Assembly (NCBI RefSeq): GCF_900129825.1
Contig: NZ_FQWZ01000003.1
Coordinates: 426,353 to 490,352 of the forward strand
Origin: Hydrocarboniphaga daqingensis
GTDB lineage: Bacteria; Pseudomonadota; Gammaproteobacteria; Nevskiales; Nevskiaceae
Length of the DNA stretch: 64,000 nucleotides
Direction: 5' to 3'
Part shown: positions 52,220-61,346 of the stretch, piece after piece
How the letters are laid out: each line of letters opens with the position of its first letter
Numbering within the stretch: position 1 is the stretch's first letter
Position numbers and translations under genes: made by a program
The notes under the pieces: generated by a model
What the model was told of the DNA's origin: nothing
Databases searched by the model: none
Seen by the model: the letters and a program-made list of their open reading frames with translations, nothing else

Positions 52220-52582
52220 ATGTCAAGTCGCCGACCATCCCCGTTTGACGCCGACGCTGCCCAGGATCGGATTGCGGCGGTGGTCCGCCGCATCCCGCTC
52301 GGTTGTGTTGCAACCTACGGCGACGTCGCGGCAGCGGCCGGGCTGCCGGGTCGCGCGCGTATGGTCGGGCGCTATCTCGGCGCGGTCGACGGTGTCGACG
52401 CCTTGCCCTGGCACCGAGTGATCGCGGCAGGGGGCCGTATTGCGTTGCAGGACGGCAGTGCCAGCCGTACCACGCAGCTGCGCCGGCTAATGGCGGAGGG
52501 CGTGACGCTGACGGGGAGCGGGCGGGTCGATCTGGCGCGCCATCGCTGGCAGCGGGGAGTGCTGGCGCCGGTGCTGGATTAG
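52220..52582 (+). CDS. Alkyltransferase-like (ATL) protein
   Basis: The 120-residue product resembles the DNA-binding domain of O6-alkylguanine-DNA alkyltransferase: 'GCVATYGDVAAAAGLPGRAR' (helix-turn-helix) and 'LPWHRVIAAGGRIALQDG'. The active-site Cys of the P-C-H-R-V motif is replaced by Trp64 (P-W-H-R-V), the hallmark of ATL proteins. These bind alkylated guanines and hand them to nucleotide excision repair, without transferring the alkyl group. The ATG at 52220 gives the family's usual length. Single gene. Confidence 0.9.
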   Translation: MSSRRPSPFDADAAQDRIAAVVRRIPLGCVATYGDVAAAAGLPGRARMVGRYLGAVDGVDALPWHRVIAAGGRIALQDGSASRTTQLRRLMAEGVTLTGSGRVDLARHRWQRGVLAPVLD

Positions 52583-52607
52583 CGGCCCGGTCACGGGCCT
52601 TCCGGCC

Positions 52608-52636
52608 AAAAAAAGCCCCGCACGAAGGCGGGGCTT
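52608..52636 (-). terminator. Rho-independent terminator of the M13 peptidase gene
   Basis: Nine-base arms AAGCCCCGC/GCGGGGCTT (52613-52621/52628-52636) with a six-base loop are followed on the - strand by seven U (52608-52614). The hairpin lies 20 bases after the stop codon of the peptidase gene. Confidence 0.85.
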
Positions 52637-52656
52637 GGTCCGGCGTCAGCCGGTGC

Positions 52657-54723
52657 TTACCAGATCTTGATGCGTTGCTCGGGCGCCTTGTAGAGCTTGT
52701 CGCCCTCTTTGACCATGAACGCATCGGCGAACGCCGGCATGTTCACGACCACGCCGTTGCAGCGGTATTCGCTGGGCGAGTGCGGGTCGGTCTTGAGTCG
52801 CGTCAGCAGGTTTTCGTCGCGGTACTTGCGCCGCCAGACCTGCGCCCAGCCCATGAAGAAGCGCTGATCGGCCGTGATGCCGTCCATCGCCGGGCCTTCC
52901 TTTCCGTCGAGTGACAGCTGATAGGCGCGGTAGGCGATCGTCAGGCCACCGAGGTCGGCGATGTTCTCACCGAGCGTGAACTTGCCGTTGACGAAGTAGC
53001 CCTTGATTGGCTCGTAGGTGTCGTATTGCGCGGCGAGCGCGGCCCCTAGCGCCTGGAACTTCTTGTTGTCCTCGTCCGACCACCAGTTCTTCAGGTTGCC
53101 GTCACCGTCGTACTGCGCACCCTGGTCATCGAAGCCATGGCTGATCTCGTGGCCGATCACGGCACCGATGCCGCCGTAGTTGACCGCGTCGTCCGCGTTC
53201 GGGTCGAAGAACGGCGGCTGCAGGATCGCGGCCGGGAACACGATCTCGTTCATTTCCGGGTTGTAGTAGGCATTGACCGTCTGCGGCGTCATGCCCCACT
53301 CGTTGCGATCGATCGGCTTGCCCAGCTTGGCGATATTGCGGTCGTACTCGAACGCGGCGGCGCGGACGCTGTTGCCGACGACGTCACCGGCTGTGATTTG
53401 CAGCTTGCCGTAGTCCCGCCACTGGTTCGGATAGCCGATCTTGTAGGTGAACTTGGACAGCTTCACGCGTGCGGCTTTCTTGGTCTCGTCGCTCATCCAG
53501 ACCAGTTCACCGATCGCGCCTTCATAGGCCTTCAGCAGGTTTTTGACCAGCGCTTCCATCCGCGCCTTGCTGGCGGCCGGGAAGTGGCGCTCGACGTAGA
53601 CCTGGCCGACAGCTTCGCCCATCGCGGTTTCGATGCCGTCCACGCCCCGCTTCCAGCGCGGCCGGTTTTCCTTGACGCCGTTGAGCGTCTGCGAGTTGAA
53701 CGCAAAGTCCTCATCGACGAAGGCCTTGCCCAGCAGCGGCGCGCGCGTGTGCAGCACCTGCCACTTGAAGTACGCGCGCCAGGCCTCGACCGGCGTCGTC
53801 TTGATCACCTGCCCCAGTGCGGTGACGTAAGTGGGCTGTGACACCAGCACCTGCTTGAGCGAGCCGTAGCCCACCGCCGGCAAGTACGCCGACCAGTCGA
53901 GTTCGCTGGTCAGCGTGGCGAGCTTGGCCGGTTCGTACGGGTTGTAGGTCTTGACCGGATCGCGGTTCTCGACCTTGTCCCAATGGCCCTTGGCGATCGC
54001 CGTTTCCAGCGCCAGCACGGCGTCCGCCGACTTGCCGGCGTCGGCAATCCCGGCCAGCTCGAACAGCTTCTGGATGTGCGCCACGTAGGCCTTGCGGATG
54101 CCGGTGAATTTCTCGTCCTGGATCAGGTAGTAGTCACGATCGGGCAAACCCAGGCCCGCCTGATACAGGTCGCCGGCGTACTGGGTCGAGTCCTTGGCGT
54201 CCTGGTGCACGTACGGGTACAGCGGCACCGACACGCCGGTGCGGGCCAACTCCGCCATCAGCACGGCAATGCCGGCCTTGTCCTTCAGCGCATCGATGCG
54301 TGCCAGCTCGGGCTCCACCGGCTTGAGTCCGGCCGCCTCGATCGCGGCTTCGTCCATAAAGCTGGCGTAGTAGTCACCGACTTTCTGCTCGATGCTGCCG
54401 GGCGCCTTGTCCGGCTTGGCGGCCAGTTCTTCAATGATCGCGCGCAGCTGCAGTTCGGCGTCGTCCGACAGTTTGGTGAACGAGCCGTAGTTTGAGCGGT
54501 CGGCGGGAATCTCGATGTTCTTCAGCCAGTTGCCATCAACGGCGCGGTACAGGTCGTCCTGCGGACGCACGCTGGTGTCGAAGTTGGCCTTGTCGATGCC
54601 CGAGCTGAGCACGACCGGTGCGGCCACGTCCTCGACGGGCGCGGCGGGCACCGCTGCGGGCTTTTTGCCGCAGGCGGCCAAGGTCAGCGCGCAGCACGCT
54701 GCCGCAATCAGGGTTTGTCTCAT
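52657..54723 (-). CDS. M13-family (neprilysin-like) metallopeptidase, lipoprotein
   Basis: The product has 688 residues. The start 'MRQTLIAAACCALTLAACG' has lipobox L-A-A-C with Cys18, so it is probably anchored in the envelope. 'VIGHEISHGFDDQGAQYDGD' carries the zinc motif HExxH (His525, His529), and 'GENIADLGGL' carries the third ligand Glu586, both at the spacing seen in M13 peptidases (PepO/neprilysin). 'FVNGKFTLGEN', 'YRCNGVVVNMPAF' and the final 'W' fit the family. It cleaves small periplasmic or extracellular peptides. Confidence 0.93.
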   Translation of the reverse strand: MRQTLIAAACCALTLAACGKKPAAVPAAPVEDVAAPVVLSSGIDKANFDTSVRPQDDLYRAVDGNWLKNIEIPADRSNYGSFTKLSDDAELQLRAIIEELAAKPDKAPGSIEQKVGDYYASFMDEAAIEAAGLKPVEPELARIDALKDKAGIAVLMAELARTGVSVPLYPYVHQDAKDSTQYAGDLYQAGLGLPDRDYYLIQDEKFTGIRKAYVAHIQKLFELAGIADAGKSADAVLALETAIAKGHWDKVENRDPVKTYNPYEPAKLATLTSELDWSAYLPAVGYGSLKQVLVSQPTYVTALGQVIKTTPVEAWRAYFKWQVLHTRAPLLGKAFVDEDFAFNSQTLNGVKENRPRWKRGVDGIETAMGEAVGQVYVERHFPAASKARMEALVKNLLKAYEGAIGELVWMSDETKKAARVKLSKFTYKIGYPNQWRDYGKLQITAGDVVGNSVRAAAFEYDRNIAKLGKPIDRNEWGMTPQTVNAYYNPEMNEIVFPAAILQPPFFDPNADDAVNYGGIGAVIGHEISHGFDDQGAQYDGDGNLKNWWSDEDNKKFQALGAALAAQYDTYEPIKGYFVNGKFTLGENIADLGGLTIAYRAYQLSLDGKEGPAMDGITADQRFFMGWAQVWRRKYRDENLLTRLKTDPHSPSEYRCNGVVVNMPAFADAFMVKEGDKLYKAPEQRIKIW

Positions 54724-54825
54724 CTATCTGTTCTCCATGAGGGCAGGGCCGCCGACGGTGCGGGGCCCCATCGGCCGATTGTTGCGCATTGCGGGCCGGC
54801 GGGTCGATTTACCGGCTCGAGCCGC

Positions 54826-55485
54826 TCAGCCCCAGCGCGATATCGCGATCAGGCCGATCGCCAGCCAGTAGCTGCCCAGGATCAGCGGCTGCGCGCCGCG
54901 ATAGGGACCGACGAACTGGCGTACGGCGAGCACCGAGTCCGACAGACCGAACACCAGAGCCCCGGCAAGCGCCAGCGCGCTGGCCGGACCGGGCAGGGTG
55001 CGATATGCGGTCGCGGCGGCGAGCACCATCAACGTCAGCACGATGCCGTAGGCCAGCGTCGGCAGCTTCAAGGGGCCGGTGCGGGGTAACAACCATCGGA
55101 AAAACAGCACCGCATAGGCGACGAAGGCGAGAGTCCAGACGGGCGGCCGTGATGGGTTCGTGATCGTGCCTGCAAATTCGGCGACGAACGCAAGATGCGC
55201 GACGAAGAAACTGCTTAGGCCGGCGAGAAAGGCTTTGTCGCCATCGAACATCAGCGCGATGTCGCCGACGATCGCGAACACGAAGGCCGCCAGCAGCAGG
55301 GTCGTCGGCGCCTGGGCTGCGACCAGAAGGGAGCCGGCGATCATCGCGCTGGTCAGCGGCTTGAGCAGCAAGAACAGTACGGGCCGCCGGCCCCTGCGTT
55401 CGGCGATCACTTCGCAGCCGATCGCCAGCAGCCCGCTGACGACGGATGCGCACAAAAAATGAATCGGTTGCAACGTGGCCAACAT
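54826..55485 (-). CDS. YhhN-family membrane protein (lysoplasmalogenase-like)
   Basis: The 219-residue protein has about seven hydrophobic segments. The conserved polar motifs are 'IVGDIALMFDGDKAFLAGLS', 'FFVAHLAFVAEFAG' and 'LVFGLSDSVLAVRQFVGP', typical of YhhN/TMEM86 enzymes, which hydrolyse the vinyl-ether of lysoplasmenyl lipids in animals; in bacteria the role is undefined. It stands alone between the peptidase gene and msrB with its own upstream gap of 124 bases. Confidence 0.85.
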   Translation of the reverse strand: MLATLQPIHFLCASVVSGLLAIGCEVIAERRGRRPVLFLLLKPLTSAMIAGSLLVAAQAPTTLLLAAFVFAIVGDIALMFDGDKAFLAGLSSFFVAHLAFVAEFAGTITNPSRPPVWTLAFVAYAVLFFRWLLPRTGPLKLPTLAYGIVLTLMVLAAATAYRTLPGPASALALAGALVFGLSDSVLAVRQFVGPYRGAQPLILGSYWLAIGLIAISRWG

Positions 55486-55609
55486 GGCGCTCCTTGGTCC
55501 TGGCGTTGAAAATGCAGGTAATGGCTCGATCTAAGTCGGGCTTGTGGTTCAACCCCGCTAGCGTGACGGCAATGCCGCCGCGCAGCCAGTACCCCTTTGC
55601 GAGGACCCG

Positions 55610-56017
55610 ATGAGCTCTCCGATTGTCGAAAAGATCGTCAAGACCGACGCCGAATGGCGCGCCCAGCTCACGCCCGAGCAGTATCAAGTGACGCGCCGCG
55701 GCGGCACCGAATGCGCGTTTACCGGCGAGTTGTGGGACGACCATCGCGACGGCTTCTTCCGCTGTGTCTGCTGCGATACGCGGCTGTTCGATTCCCGCGC
55801 CAAATTCGAGTCGGGCACCGGCTGGCCGAGCTTTTTCCGCCCCGCCGAAGGTGCGCCGATCGCCACGCATGACGACACCAGCTACGGCATGCGCCGCATC
55901 GAAGTCACCTGCGGACGCTGCGATGCACACTTGGGCCACGTGTTTCCTGACGGCCCGGCACCGACGCGGCTGCGCTACTGCATCAACTCTGCGGCGCTGA
56001 AGTTCGAATCCCGCTGA
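55610..56017 (+). CDS. msrB: Peptide methionine-(R)-sulfoxide reductase MsrB
   Basis: The 135-residue enzyme reduces methionine-R-sulfoxide. '[20 protein letters not shown]' with '[17 protein letters not shown]' gives two C-x2-C zinc pairs, and '[13 protein letters not shown]' holds the catalytic Cys near the C terminus. A GAGG ribosome site precedes the ATG at 55610. The stop TGA overlaps the next ATG by one base, so the next gene is co-translated. Confidence 0.95.
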   Translation: MSSPIVEKIVKTDAEWRAQLTPEQYQVTRRGGTECAFTGELWDDHRDGFFRCVCCDTRLFDSRAKFESGTGWPSFFRPAEGAPIATHDDTSYGMRRIEVTCGRCDAHLGHVFPDGPAPTRLRYCINSAALKFESR

Positions 56018-56718
56018 TGCGCGTTCACTGGCTGCAGCACGCAGCCGAGGACGGGCTCGGCTGTATCGCGCCCTGGCTCGCGCAGCGCGGCCATCGGGTG
56101 ACGCACACCGCGATGTTTCGCGGTGATCCGCTGCCGCCCCGTGACGACTTCGATGCGTTGCTGATCATGGGCGGTTCGATGAACGTCGATCAGGAAGCGC
56201 AGTACCCGTGGCTGCGCGACGAAAAGCGCTTCATCGCCGATGTTCTGGCCGATGCTGGCAAGCGTGTGTTCGGCATCTGCCTGGGCGCACAGCTGATCGC
56301 CGAGCAGTGCGGCGCATGGGTCGGTCGCAATGCGCAGCCCGAAGTCGGCTGGTGGGATATCGAACTGACCGATGCCGGGTGTGCGTTTGCGCCGATGGCC
56401 GACTGGCCGGCCCGCGTGCCGATGTTCCATTGGCATGGCGATACCTTCGAGCTGCCGCCCGGTGCGCAGCGCTTGGCCTTCAGCCAAGCCTGCGCGCAGC
56501 AGGCTTTCGTGCTCGATCAGGGCCGTGTATTGGCCGTGCAGTTCCATCCCGAAGTCACGTCGGACAGCGTGCGCGTCTGGTTGCAGCATCCGGACAGCCA
56601 CCCGTCGCCAGGTCCGTTCGTGCAGTCGGTCGAGCGCATGCGCGACGATGAAGCCGGTTTTGCCCGCGCCAACCAGCTGCTGCATTCATTGCTTGACCGC
56701 TGGCTGGTGTCGGCCTGA
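56017..56718 (+). CDS. Class I glutamine amidotransferase-like protein
   Basis: The product has 233 residues. 'FGICLGAQLIAEQC' carries the nucleophile Cys88, and 'AVQFHPEVTSDSV' the His177/Glu179 pair of the class I GATase triad. 'LLIMGGSMNVDQEAQYPWLR' is the typical 'G-G-P/S-x-S/N' turn. No synthase partner domain is fused, so it belongs to the stand-alone GMP-synthase-like group of unknown partner. The msrB link through a TGATG overlap is the only context clue. Confidence 0.88.
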   Translation: MRVHWLQHAAEDGLGCIAPWLAQRGHRVTHTAMFRGDPLPPRDDFDALLIMGGSMNVDQEAQYPWLRDEKRFIADVLADAGKRVFGICLGAQLIAEQCGAWVGRNAQPEVGWWDIELTDAGCAFAPMADWPARVPMFHWHGDTFELPPGAQRLAFSQACAQQAFVLDQGRVLAVQFHPEVTSDSVRVWLQHPDSHPSPGPFVQSVERMRDDEAGFARANQLLHSLLDRWLVSA

Positions 56719-56767
56719 CCGGTCCGCCGGGTACGACCCGAACCGCGGGCTCCGAGTCGCGGGGCAT

Positions 56768-57901
56768 TCAGGCTTGAGCGCGGCTCACTCGGCGGCCTGT
56801 GCGCGGCTTGGCCTTGCTGCGCCGCGGCTGACGGACCAGCTCACCGATATAGCGATGCAGCGTTTCGATCGCGTCCTTGCGCCCGTCGCGCGCATGCTCG
56901 TGCATGTGCGACCGATACCAAGCCTCGTTGCCGAGGAAGCGATCGATGTCGCTCGGCGTCAACGTCGCGATATCGCCGCGCATGCCCACGCCCATGCGTT
57001 CGATCATGCAGGCGTTCAAGCGCTGCTCGAAGGCTTGTTCCGGCAATGCCAGGATTGGCTTGCCGAAGTGGATCGCTTCGCCGATCAGTTGATTGCCGGC
57101 CGTCGAGATCACGGCGCGGCACTGAGCCAGATCGTTGATGAACCACTCGTTGCTCGGCGCGCGGTATTCGATATTGCCTTGCCGGCCGCGGCGCGGCGTG
57201 CCGTAGACCACGACCGGGTGATCGAGCAGCTGTAGCGCGCGCTCGACCTGCGGCCGGTACTGGTGCTCGCCCTTGTTGAAGTAGGCCAGCAGGTAGTCCT
57301 TGCTGGCCGGGCGCCCCGCAGCGCTGGCGCGCAGCACCTCGTCGCGCAGCATCGGGCCGACGATCCGGGTGCCGGGATGACGCGGCTCAGCTGGATAGAA
57401 GCTCGAAATCAGCGTCCGGTCGGGTTGGCCCATCAATGCCCGATAGCCGATCGCATCGCGCATGCCGGTCAGCCACAGGTCGGCAGGGAAGTGTGGCTTG
57501 CACCAGGCAATGATGCCGACGTGATCGAAGCTGATGCGCGGCAGCTTGAGCTTCTCGGCCGCGCGATGGCACCAGGCCTCGCTGTCGGAGATCACCAGTT
57601 GGATGCCGCGGTCGCGGAACTCGCGCTGCACTTGTTCGATGCCGGGACCGCCCAGCAGCAAATCAGCCAGCGGGCCGGCGTTTTCGCCCACCGTGCGCGG
57701 CAGCGAATGCTGGCCGCGCTCGTTATAGCGGTAGCCGATCATCGGAATCCGCACCGTCGGGAACAGCGGGGCCAGCACGTCGTAGGCGTCACCGGCGGTA
57801 AACACGGTGACTTCGTGTTCCTGCATCAGCTGCGGCAGCACGCTGAGGCTGCGCATCGCATGGCCGCGCCCATAACCCATTACGCCGTAGGCAATCCGCA
57901 T
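56768..57901 (-). CDS. MurG-like GT-B glycosyltransferase
   Basis: The 377-residue protein starts 'MRIAYGVMGYGRGHAMRSLS', the glycine-rich loop of GT28-like enzymes. It has 'VISDSEAWCHRAAEKLKLPR', then 'FNKGEHQYRPQVERALQLLD', and a donor-binding block 'AVISTAGNQLIGEAIHFGKP' with 'EQAFEQRLNACMIERMGVGM'. It resembles the family of glycosyltransferases with MJ1255-like annotation, whose substrates are unknown. The last ~25 residues are a Lys/Arg-rich tail. It may add a sugar to a membrane lipid. It converges with the amidotransferase gene. Confidence 0.82.
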   Translation of the reverse strand: MRIAYGVMGYGRGHAMRSLSVLPQLMQEHEVTVFTAGDAYDVLAPLFPTVRIPMIGYRYNERGQHSLPRTVGENAGPLADLLLGGPGIEQVQREFRDRGIQLVISDSEAWCHRAAEKLKLPRISFDHVGIIAWCKPHFPADLWLTGMRDAIGYRALMGQPDRTLISSFYPAEPRHPGTRIVGPMLRDEVLRASAAGRPASKDYLLAYFNKGEHQYRPQVERALQLLDHPVVVYGTPRRGRQGNIEYRAPSNEWFINDLAQCRAVISTAGNQLIGEAIHFGKPILALPEQAFEQRLNACMIERMGVGMRGDIATLTPSDIDRFLGNEAWYRSHMHEHARDGRKDAIETLHRYIGELVRQPRRSKAKPRTGRRVSRAQA

Positions 57902-58044
57902 GTCAGCGCTCCTGACCGATCGGTTCGAGGCGGCAGTGTGGCAATGCTGCTTGCCGGCCTGATGATCGTTGCGAGAACTTTTCGTTACAGGCCGATGCCA
58001 GGGTTTATCATCTGCCGCCCCGTAGACGCCCGACCGATTCCCCC

Positions 58045-58791
58045 ATGCTCAATGCCTTGGCCAGTCCCGAAATCTGGGCCGCGCTGCTGACCCTGACCGC
58101 GCTCGAGATCGTGCTCGGCATCGACAACGTGATCTTTCTGTCGATCATCGCCAGCAAATTACCGGCGGAACAGCAGGCCCGTGCCCGCACGCTCGGCTTG
58201 GCCGGCGCACTGCTGACCCGAGTGGCACTGCTGTTTTCGCTGTCGTGGCTGGCCAGTCTGGTGCGGCCGATGTTGTCGATCGGCAGCTTCGAGGTGTCGG
58301 GCCGTGACATGGTGCTGTTCTTCGGCGGCTTGTTCCTGCTGTACAAGGCCGGCAAGGAAATCGGCGAGATGCTCGGCGACGCTCATGCTGCCGGCAGCCC
58401 CGAATCGCGCCGCGCGCCGCCATCGTTCGTGGCGGCGATCGTCCAGATCATGATTCTCGACATCGTGTTTTCGCTGGATTCGGTGATCACTGCGGTCGGG
58501 ATGACCAACAACCTGCCGGTCATGGTCGCCGCGATCACGATCGCGATCATCACGATGATGTTTTTCGCCGGCCCGCTCGCGGCGTTCGTCGATCGTCACC
58601 CGACGGTCAAGATGCTGGCGCTGGCGTTTTTGATTTTGGTGGGCTTGGTGCTGGTGGTCGAAGGCCTGCATCACCACGTGTCCAAGGGGTATGTCTACGT
58701 CGCGATGGGCTTTTCAGTGGCCGTCGAGTTGCTGAATCTGCGGCTGCGGCACAAGCTTGGCGCGTCTGCCCAACACCCCGAACGCCCATGA
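58045..58791 (+). CDS. TerC-family integral membrane protein
   Basis: The product has 248 residues and seven or so hydrophobic helices. '[20 protein letters not shown]' and '[20 protein letters not shown]' are the twin conserved Asp motifs (G-I-D-N and S-L-D-S) of TerC/Alx-like metal exporters; '[20 protein letters not shown]' ends the protein. TerC proteins are linked to Mn2+ efflux in membrane-protein metalation. The next gene starts four bases before its stop (ATGA). Confidence 0.92.
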   Translation: MLNALASPEIWAALLTLTALEIVLGIDNVIFLSIIASKLPAEQQARARTLGLAGALLTRVALLFSLSWLASLVRPMLSIGSFEVSGRDMVLFFGGLFLLYKAGKEIGEMLGDAHAAGSPESRRAPPSFVAAIVQIMILDIVFSLDSVITAVGMTNNLPVMVAAITIAIITMMFFAGPLAAFVDRHPTVKMLALAFLILVGLVLVVEGLHHHVSKGYVYVAMGFSVAVELLNLRLRHKLGASAQHPERP

Positions 58792-59171
58792 GCCGCCGCA
58801 TCATCCACACCGACGACGCGCCTGCCGCGATCGGCACTTATTCGCAGGCCGTGGCCTGCGGCAACACGGTCTATCTGTCGGGCCAGATCCCGCTGGACCC
58901 GAAGACGATGACGCTGGTCAACGCCACCATCGATGACGAGATCCATCAGGTGTTCAAGAACCTGTCGGCCGTCTGCAAGGCCGCAGGCGGCTCGCTGGCG
59001 GACATCGCCAAGCTCAACGTCTACCTGACCGATCTGACGCATTTCCCGAAGGTCAACGAGATCATGGCTGGCTACTTCAGCCCGCCGTACCCGGCCCGGG
59101 CTGCGGTCGGCGTCGCGGCGCTGCCCAAGGGCGCGCAAGTCGAGGCCGAAGCGGTGATGGTCCTCGGCTGA
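58788..59171 (+). CDS. ridA: Reactive intermediate/imine deaminase RidA
   Basis: The 127-residue YjgF/Rid family enzyme hydrolyses reactive enamines and imines such as 2-aminoacrylate from threonine/serine dehydratases. '[17 protein letters not shown]', '[20 protein letters not shown]' and '[20 protein letters not shown]' (with the conserved Arg) define the family. The ATG overlaps the terC-like stop by four bases. Confidence 0.95.
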   Translation: MSRRIIHTDDAPAAIGTYSQAVACGNTVYLSGQIPLDPKTMTLVNATIDDEIHQVFKNLSAVCKAAGGSLADIAKLNVYLTDLTHFPKVNEIMAGYFSPPYPARAAVGVAALPKGAQVEAEAVMVLG

Positions 59172-59198
59172 TCCGGGGCCGTCGCATCGGGTTTTGAT

Positions 59199-61313
59199 CT
59201 GGGCACCCGCGCCGCCAAGGCCCGTGCCAAGCCGGTCGCCGCGCAGCCGCCGCGCATCGACCTACGGACGCGGCTGGCCGACTGGCCCGCGGCCGGACCG
59301 CAGATCGCCGGTTCGCTGCGCAACCTCGGCCTGGAAACCATCGGCGATCTGCTGTTTCACCTGCCGCAGCGTTATCAGGACCGCAGCCGGCTGACGCCGA
59401 TCGCCAGCCTGGTCGACGGCCAGGACGCGCTGGTGCGTGCGCGGGTCGAAATCACCGATGTGCGCTATGCCGGCCGCCGGCAACTGCGCGTCGTGCTGTC
59501 CGACGAAGGTCGCGGCTTGTTGCTGCGCTTCTTTCATTTCAACGAAGGCCAGCGCGCGGCGTTTGCGGCCGGGCGCTGGGTGCAGGCCTACGGCAGCGTG
59601 CGCTTCGGCAGCAGCGGGCCGGAAATGGTCCATCCCGAATACCGCGTTGCCGACGACGAGCATGCGTTCCAGACGTCCGACGCGCTGACGCCGGTTTATC
59701 CGCTGACGGCCGGCATCACCCAGCCTCGATTGCGGCGACTGATCGAAGCCGCGCTGCGGCTGGCGACGACCGACGTGCATCTCGCCGCCCAGCTGCCTGG
59801 CCTTCCGGCGCCGGATTCGCTGCCGGCGCTGCGCAGCTTGCACGCGCCGGCCGGTGCCGCCGATGCGACGCTGTTGATCGAAGGCACGCACCCGGCGCAG
59901 CAGCGGCTGATCCGCGAAGAGCTGTTGGCGCACCAGCTGTGCATGCGGCTGCTGCGGCGCCAGGTGCGGACGCGGCCGGCGCCGTCGCTGGGCGATCTGC
60001 CGGCCAGCGCCGATGCGCTCGAAGCGGTGCTGCCGTTCCGCTTCACCGGCGCACAGCGACGCGTCATCGGCGACGTCGCCCGCGACCTCGAAGCGCGCCG
60101 GCCGATGCTGCGGTTGGTTCAGGGCGATGTCGGCAGCGGCAAGACGGTGGTCGCGGCAGCCGCGATGCTGGCCGCGGCGCGTGCCGGCTACCAGAGCGCA
60201 CTGATGGCGCCAACCGAACTGCTGGCCGAGCAGCACTACGCCAATTTGTCGCGCTGGTTCACGCCGCTGGGCATCGACGTCGAATATCTGGCCGGCAAGA
60301 TGAAGAAGAGCGAGCGCGAGCAGCGTCTGGCACGCGTGTCGAGCGGCGCAGCGCCGATCGTCGTCGGCACGCACGCGGTGTTTCAGCAAAGCGTGGCCTT
60401 TGACCGGCTCGCGCTGGTCGTGGTCGACGAGCAACACCGCTTCGGTGTGCAGCAGCGCTTGTCCTTGCGCGACAAGGGGCCGCAGGGCAGCTCGCCGCAT
60501 CAGCTGATCATGTCGGCGACGCCGATCCCGCGCACGCTGGCGCAGACGGTGTACGCCGATCTGGACGTGTCGGTGATCGACGAATTGCCGCCCGGCCGCA
60601 CGCCGGTGACGACCGTGGTCGTCAACAACGTCAAGCGCGACGAGGTGCTGACGCGGATCGCCGACGCCTGCCGCGCCGGCCGCCAGGTGTATTGGGTGTG
60701 CACGCTGATCGAAGAATCCGAGGAGCTCGACGCGCAAGCGGCCGAAGCGACGGCCGAGCGGCTCAAGGCCGAGCTCAGCGACATCCGCGTCGGCCTGGTC
60801 CACGGCCGTCTCAAGTCCGATGAAAAAGACGCGCAGATGCGCGACTTCAAGAACGGCGACACGCAGCTGCTGGTGGCGACCACGGTGATCGAAGTCGGTG
60901 TCGACGTGCCCAATGCCAGCATCATGGTCATCGAAAATGCCGAGCGGCTCGGCTTGGCGCAGTTGCACCAGTTGCGCGGCCGCGTCGGGCGCGGTGCCAC
61001 GGCCAGCCAGTGCGTGCTGCTGTATCAGCTGCCGCTGTCGAATACCGCCAAGAGCCGCCTCGAGACGATGCGCTCGACGACGGATGGATTCCGGATTGCC
61101 CAAGCCGACTTGGAGCTGCGCGGTCCCGGCGAAATTCTCGGCCGTCGCCAAACCGGCGTGATCGGCTTGCGCATCGCCGACCCGGTTCGTGACCAGGCGC
61201 TGATTCCGCCGTTGCAACAACTGGCCGACGACTGGCTGGAGCGTTACCCGCTTGATGCCCAGCGCTTGATTGCGCGCTGGGTCGGCGATGTCGAAAAGTA
61301 CGGGCAGGTCTAG
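59199..61313 (+). CDS. recG: ATP-dependent DNA helicase RecG (start codon unclear)
   Basis: The 704-residue product (from CTG 59199) fits RecG: wedge domain with 'GSLRNLGLETIGDLLFHLPQ', Walker A 'QGDVGSGKTVVAAAAML' (~309), 'VVVDEQHRFGVQQR' (DEQH, ~408), 'SATPIPRTLAQTVYADLDVS' and 'TTVIEVGVDVPNASIMV', with the final 'GPGEILGRRQTGVIGLRIAD'. RecG unwinds stalled forks and Holliday junctions. No ATG, GTG or TTG occurs in this frame between the ridA stop (59169-59171) and the conserved wedge residues; the first is GTG 59433, which would remove about 78 residues. CTG 59199 is the only near-cognate candidate before the fold; a frame error in this stretch is the alternative. Confidence 0.85.
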   Translation: MGTRAAKARAKPVAAQPPRIDLRTRLADWPAAGPQIAGSLRNLGLETIGDLLFHLPQRYQDRSRLTPIASLVDGQDALVRARVEITDVRYAGRRQLRVVLSDEGRGLLLRFFHFNEGQRAAFAAGRWVQAYGSVRFGSSGPEMVHPEYRVADDEHAFQTSDALTPVYPLTAGITQPRLRRLIEAALRLATTDVHLAAQLPGLPAPDSLPALRSLHAPAGAADATLLIEGTHPAQQRLIREELLAHQLCMRLLRRQVRTRPAPSLGDLPASADALEAVLPFRFTGAQRRVIGDVARDLEARRPMLRLVQGDVGSGKTVVAAAAMLAAARAGYQSALMAPTELLAEQHYANLSRWFTPLGIDVEYLAGKMKKSEREQRLARVSSGAAPIVVGTHAVFQQSVAFDRLALVVVDEQHRFGVQQRLSLRDKGPQGSSPHQLIMSATPIPRTLAQTVYADLDVSVIDELPPGRTPVTTVVVNNVKRDEVLTRIADACRAGRQVYWVCTLIEESEELDAQAAEATAERLKAELSDIRVGLVHGRLKSDEKDAQMRDFKNGDTQLLVATTVIEVGVDVPNASIMVIENAERLGLAQLHQLRGRVGRGATASQCVLLYQLPLSNTAKSRLETMRSTTDGFRIAQADLELRGPGEILGRRQTGVIGLRIADPVRDQALIPPLQQLADDWLERYPLDAQRLIARWVGDVEKYGQV

Positions 61314-61346
61314 CGCCCGTCTCCGCCCAAGGGCCGATCACACACG

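Noticed and set aside
59262-61220. A 652-residue open frame on the - strand
   Set aside because: It lies exactly antisense to recG and its product is a Gln/Arg/His-rich sequence with no family features. It is a shadow of high-GC coding.
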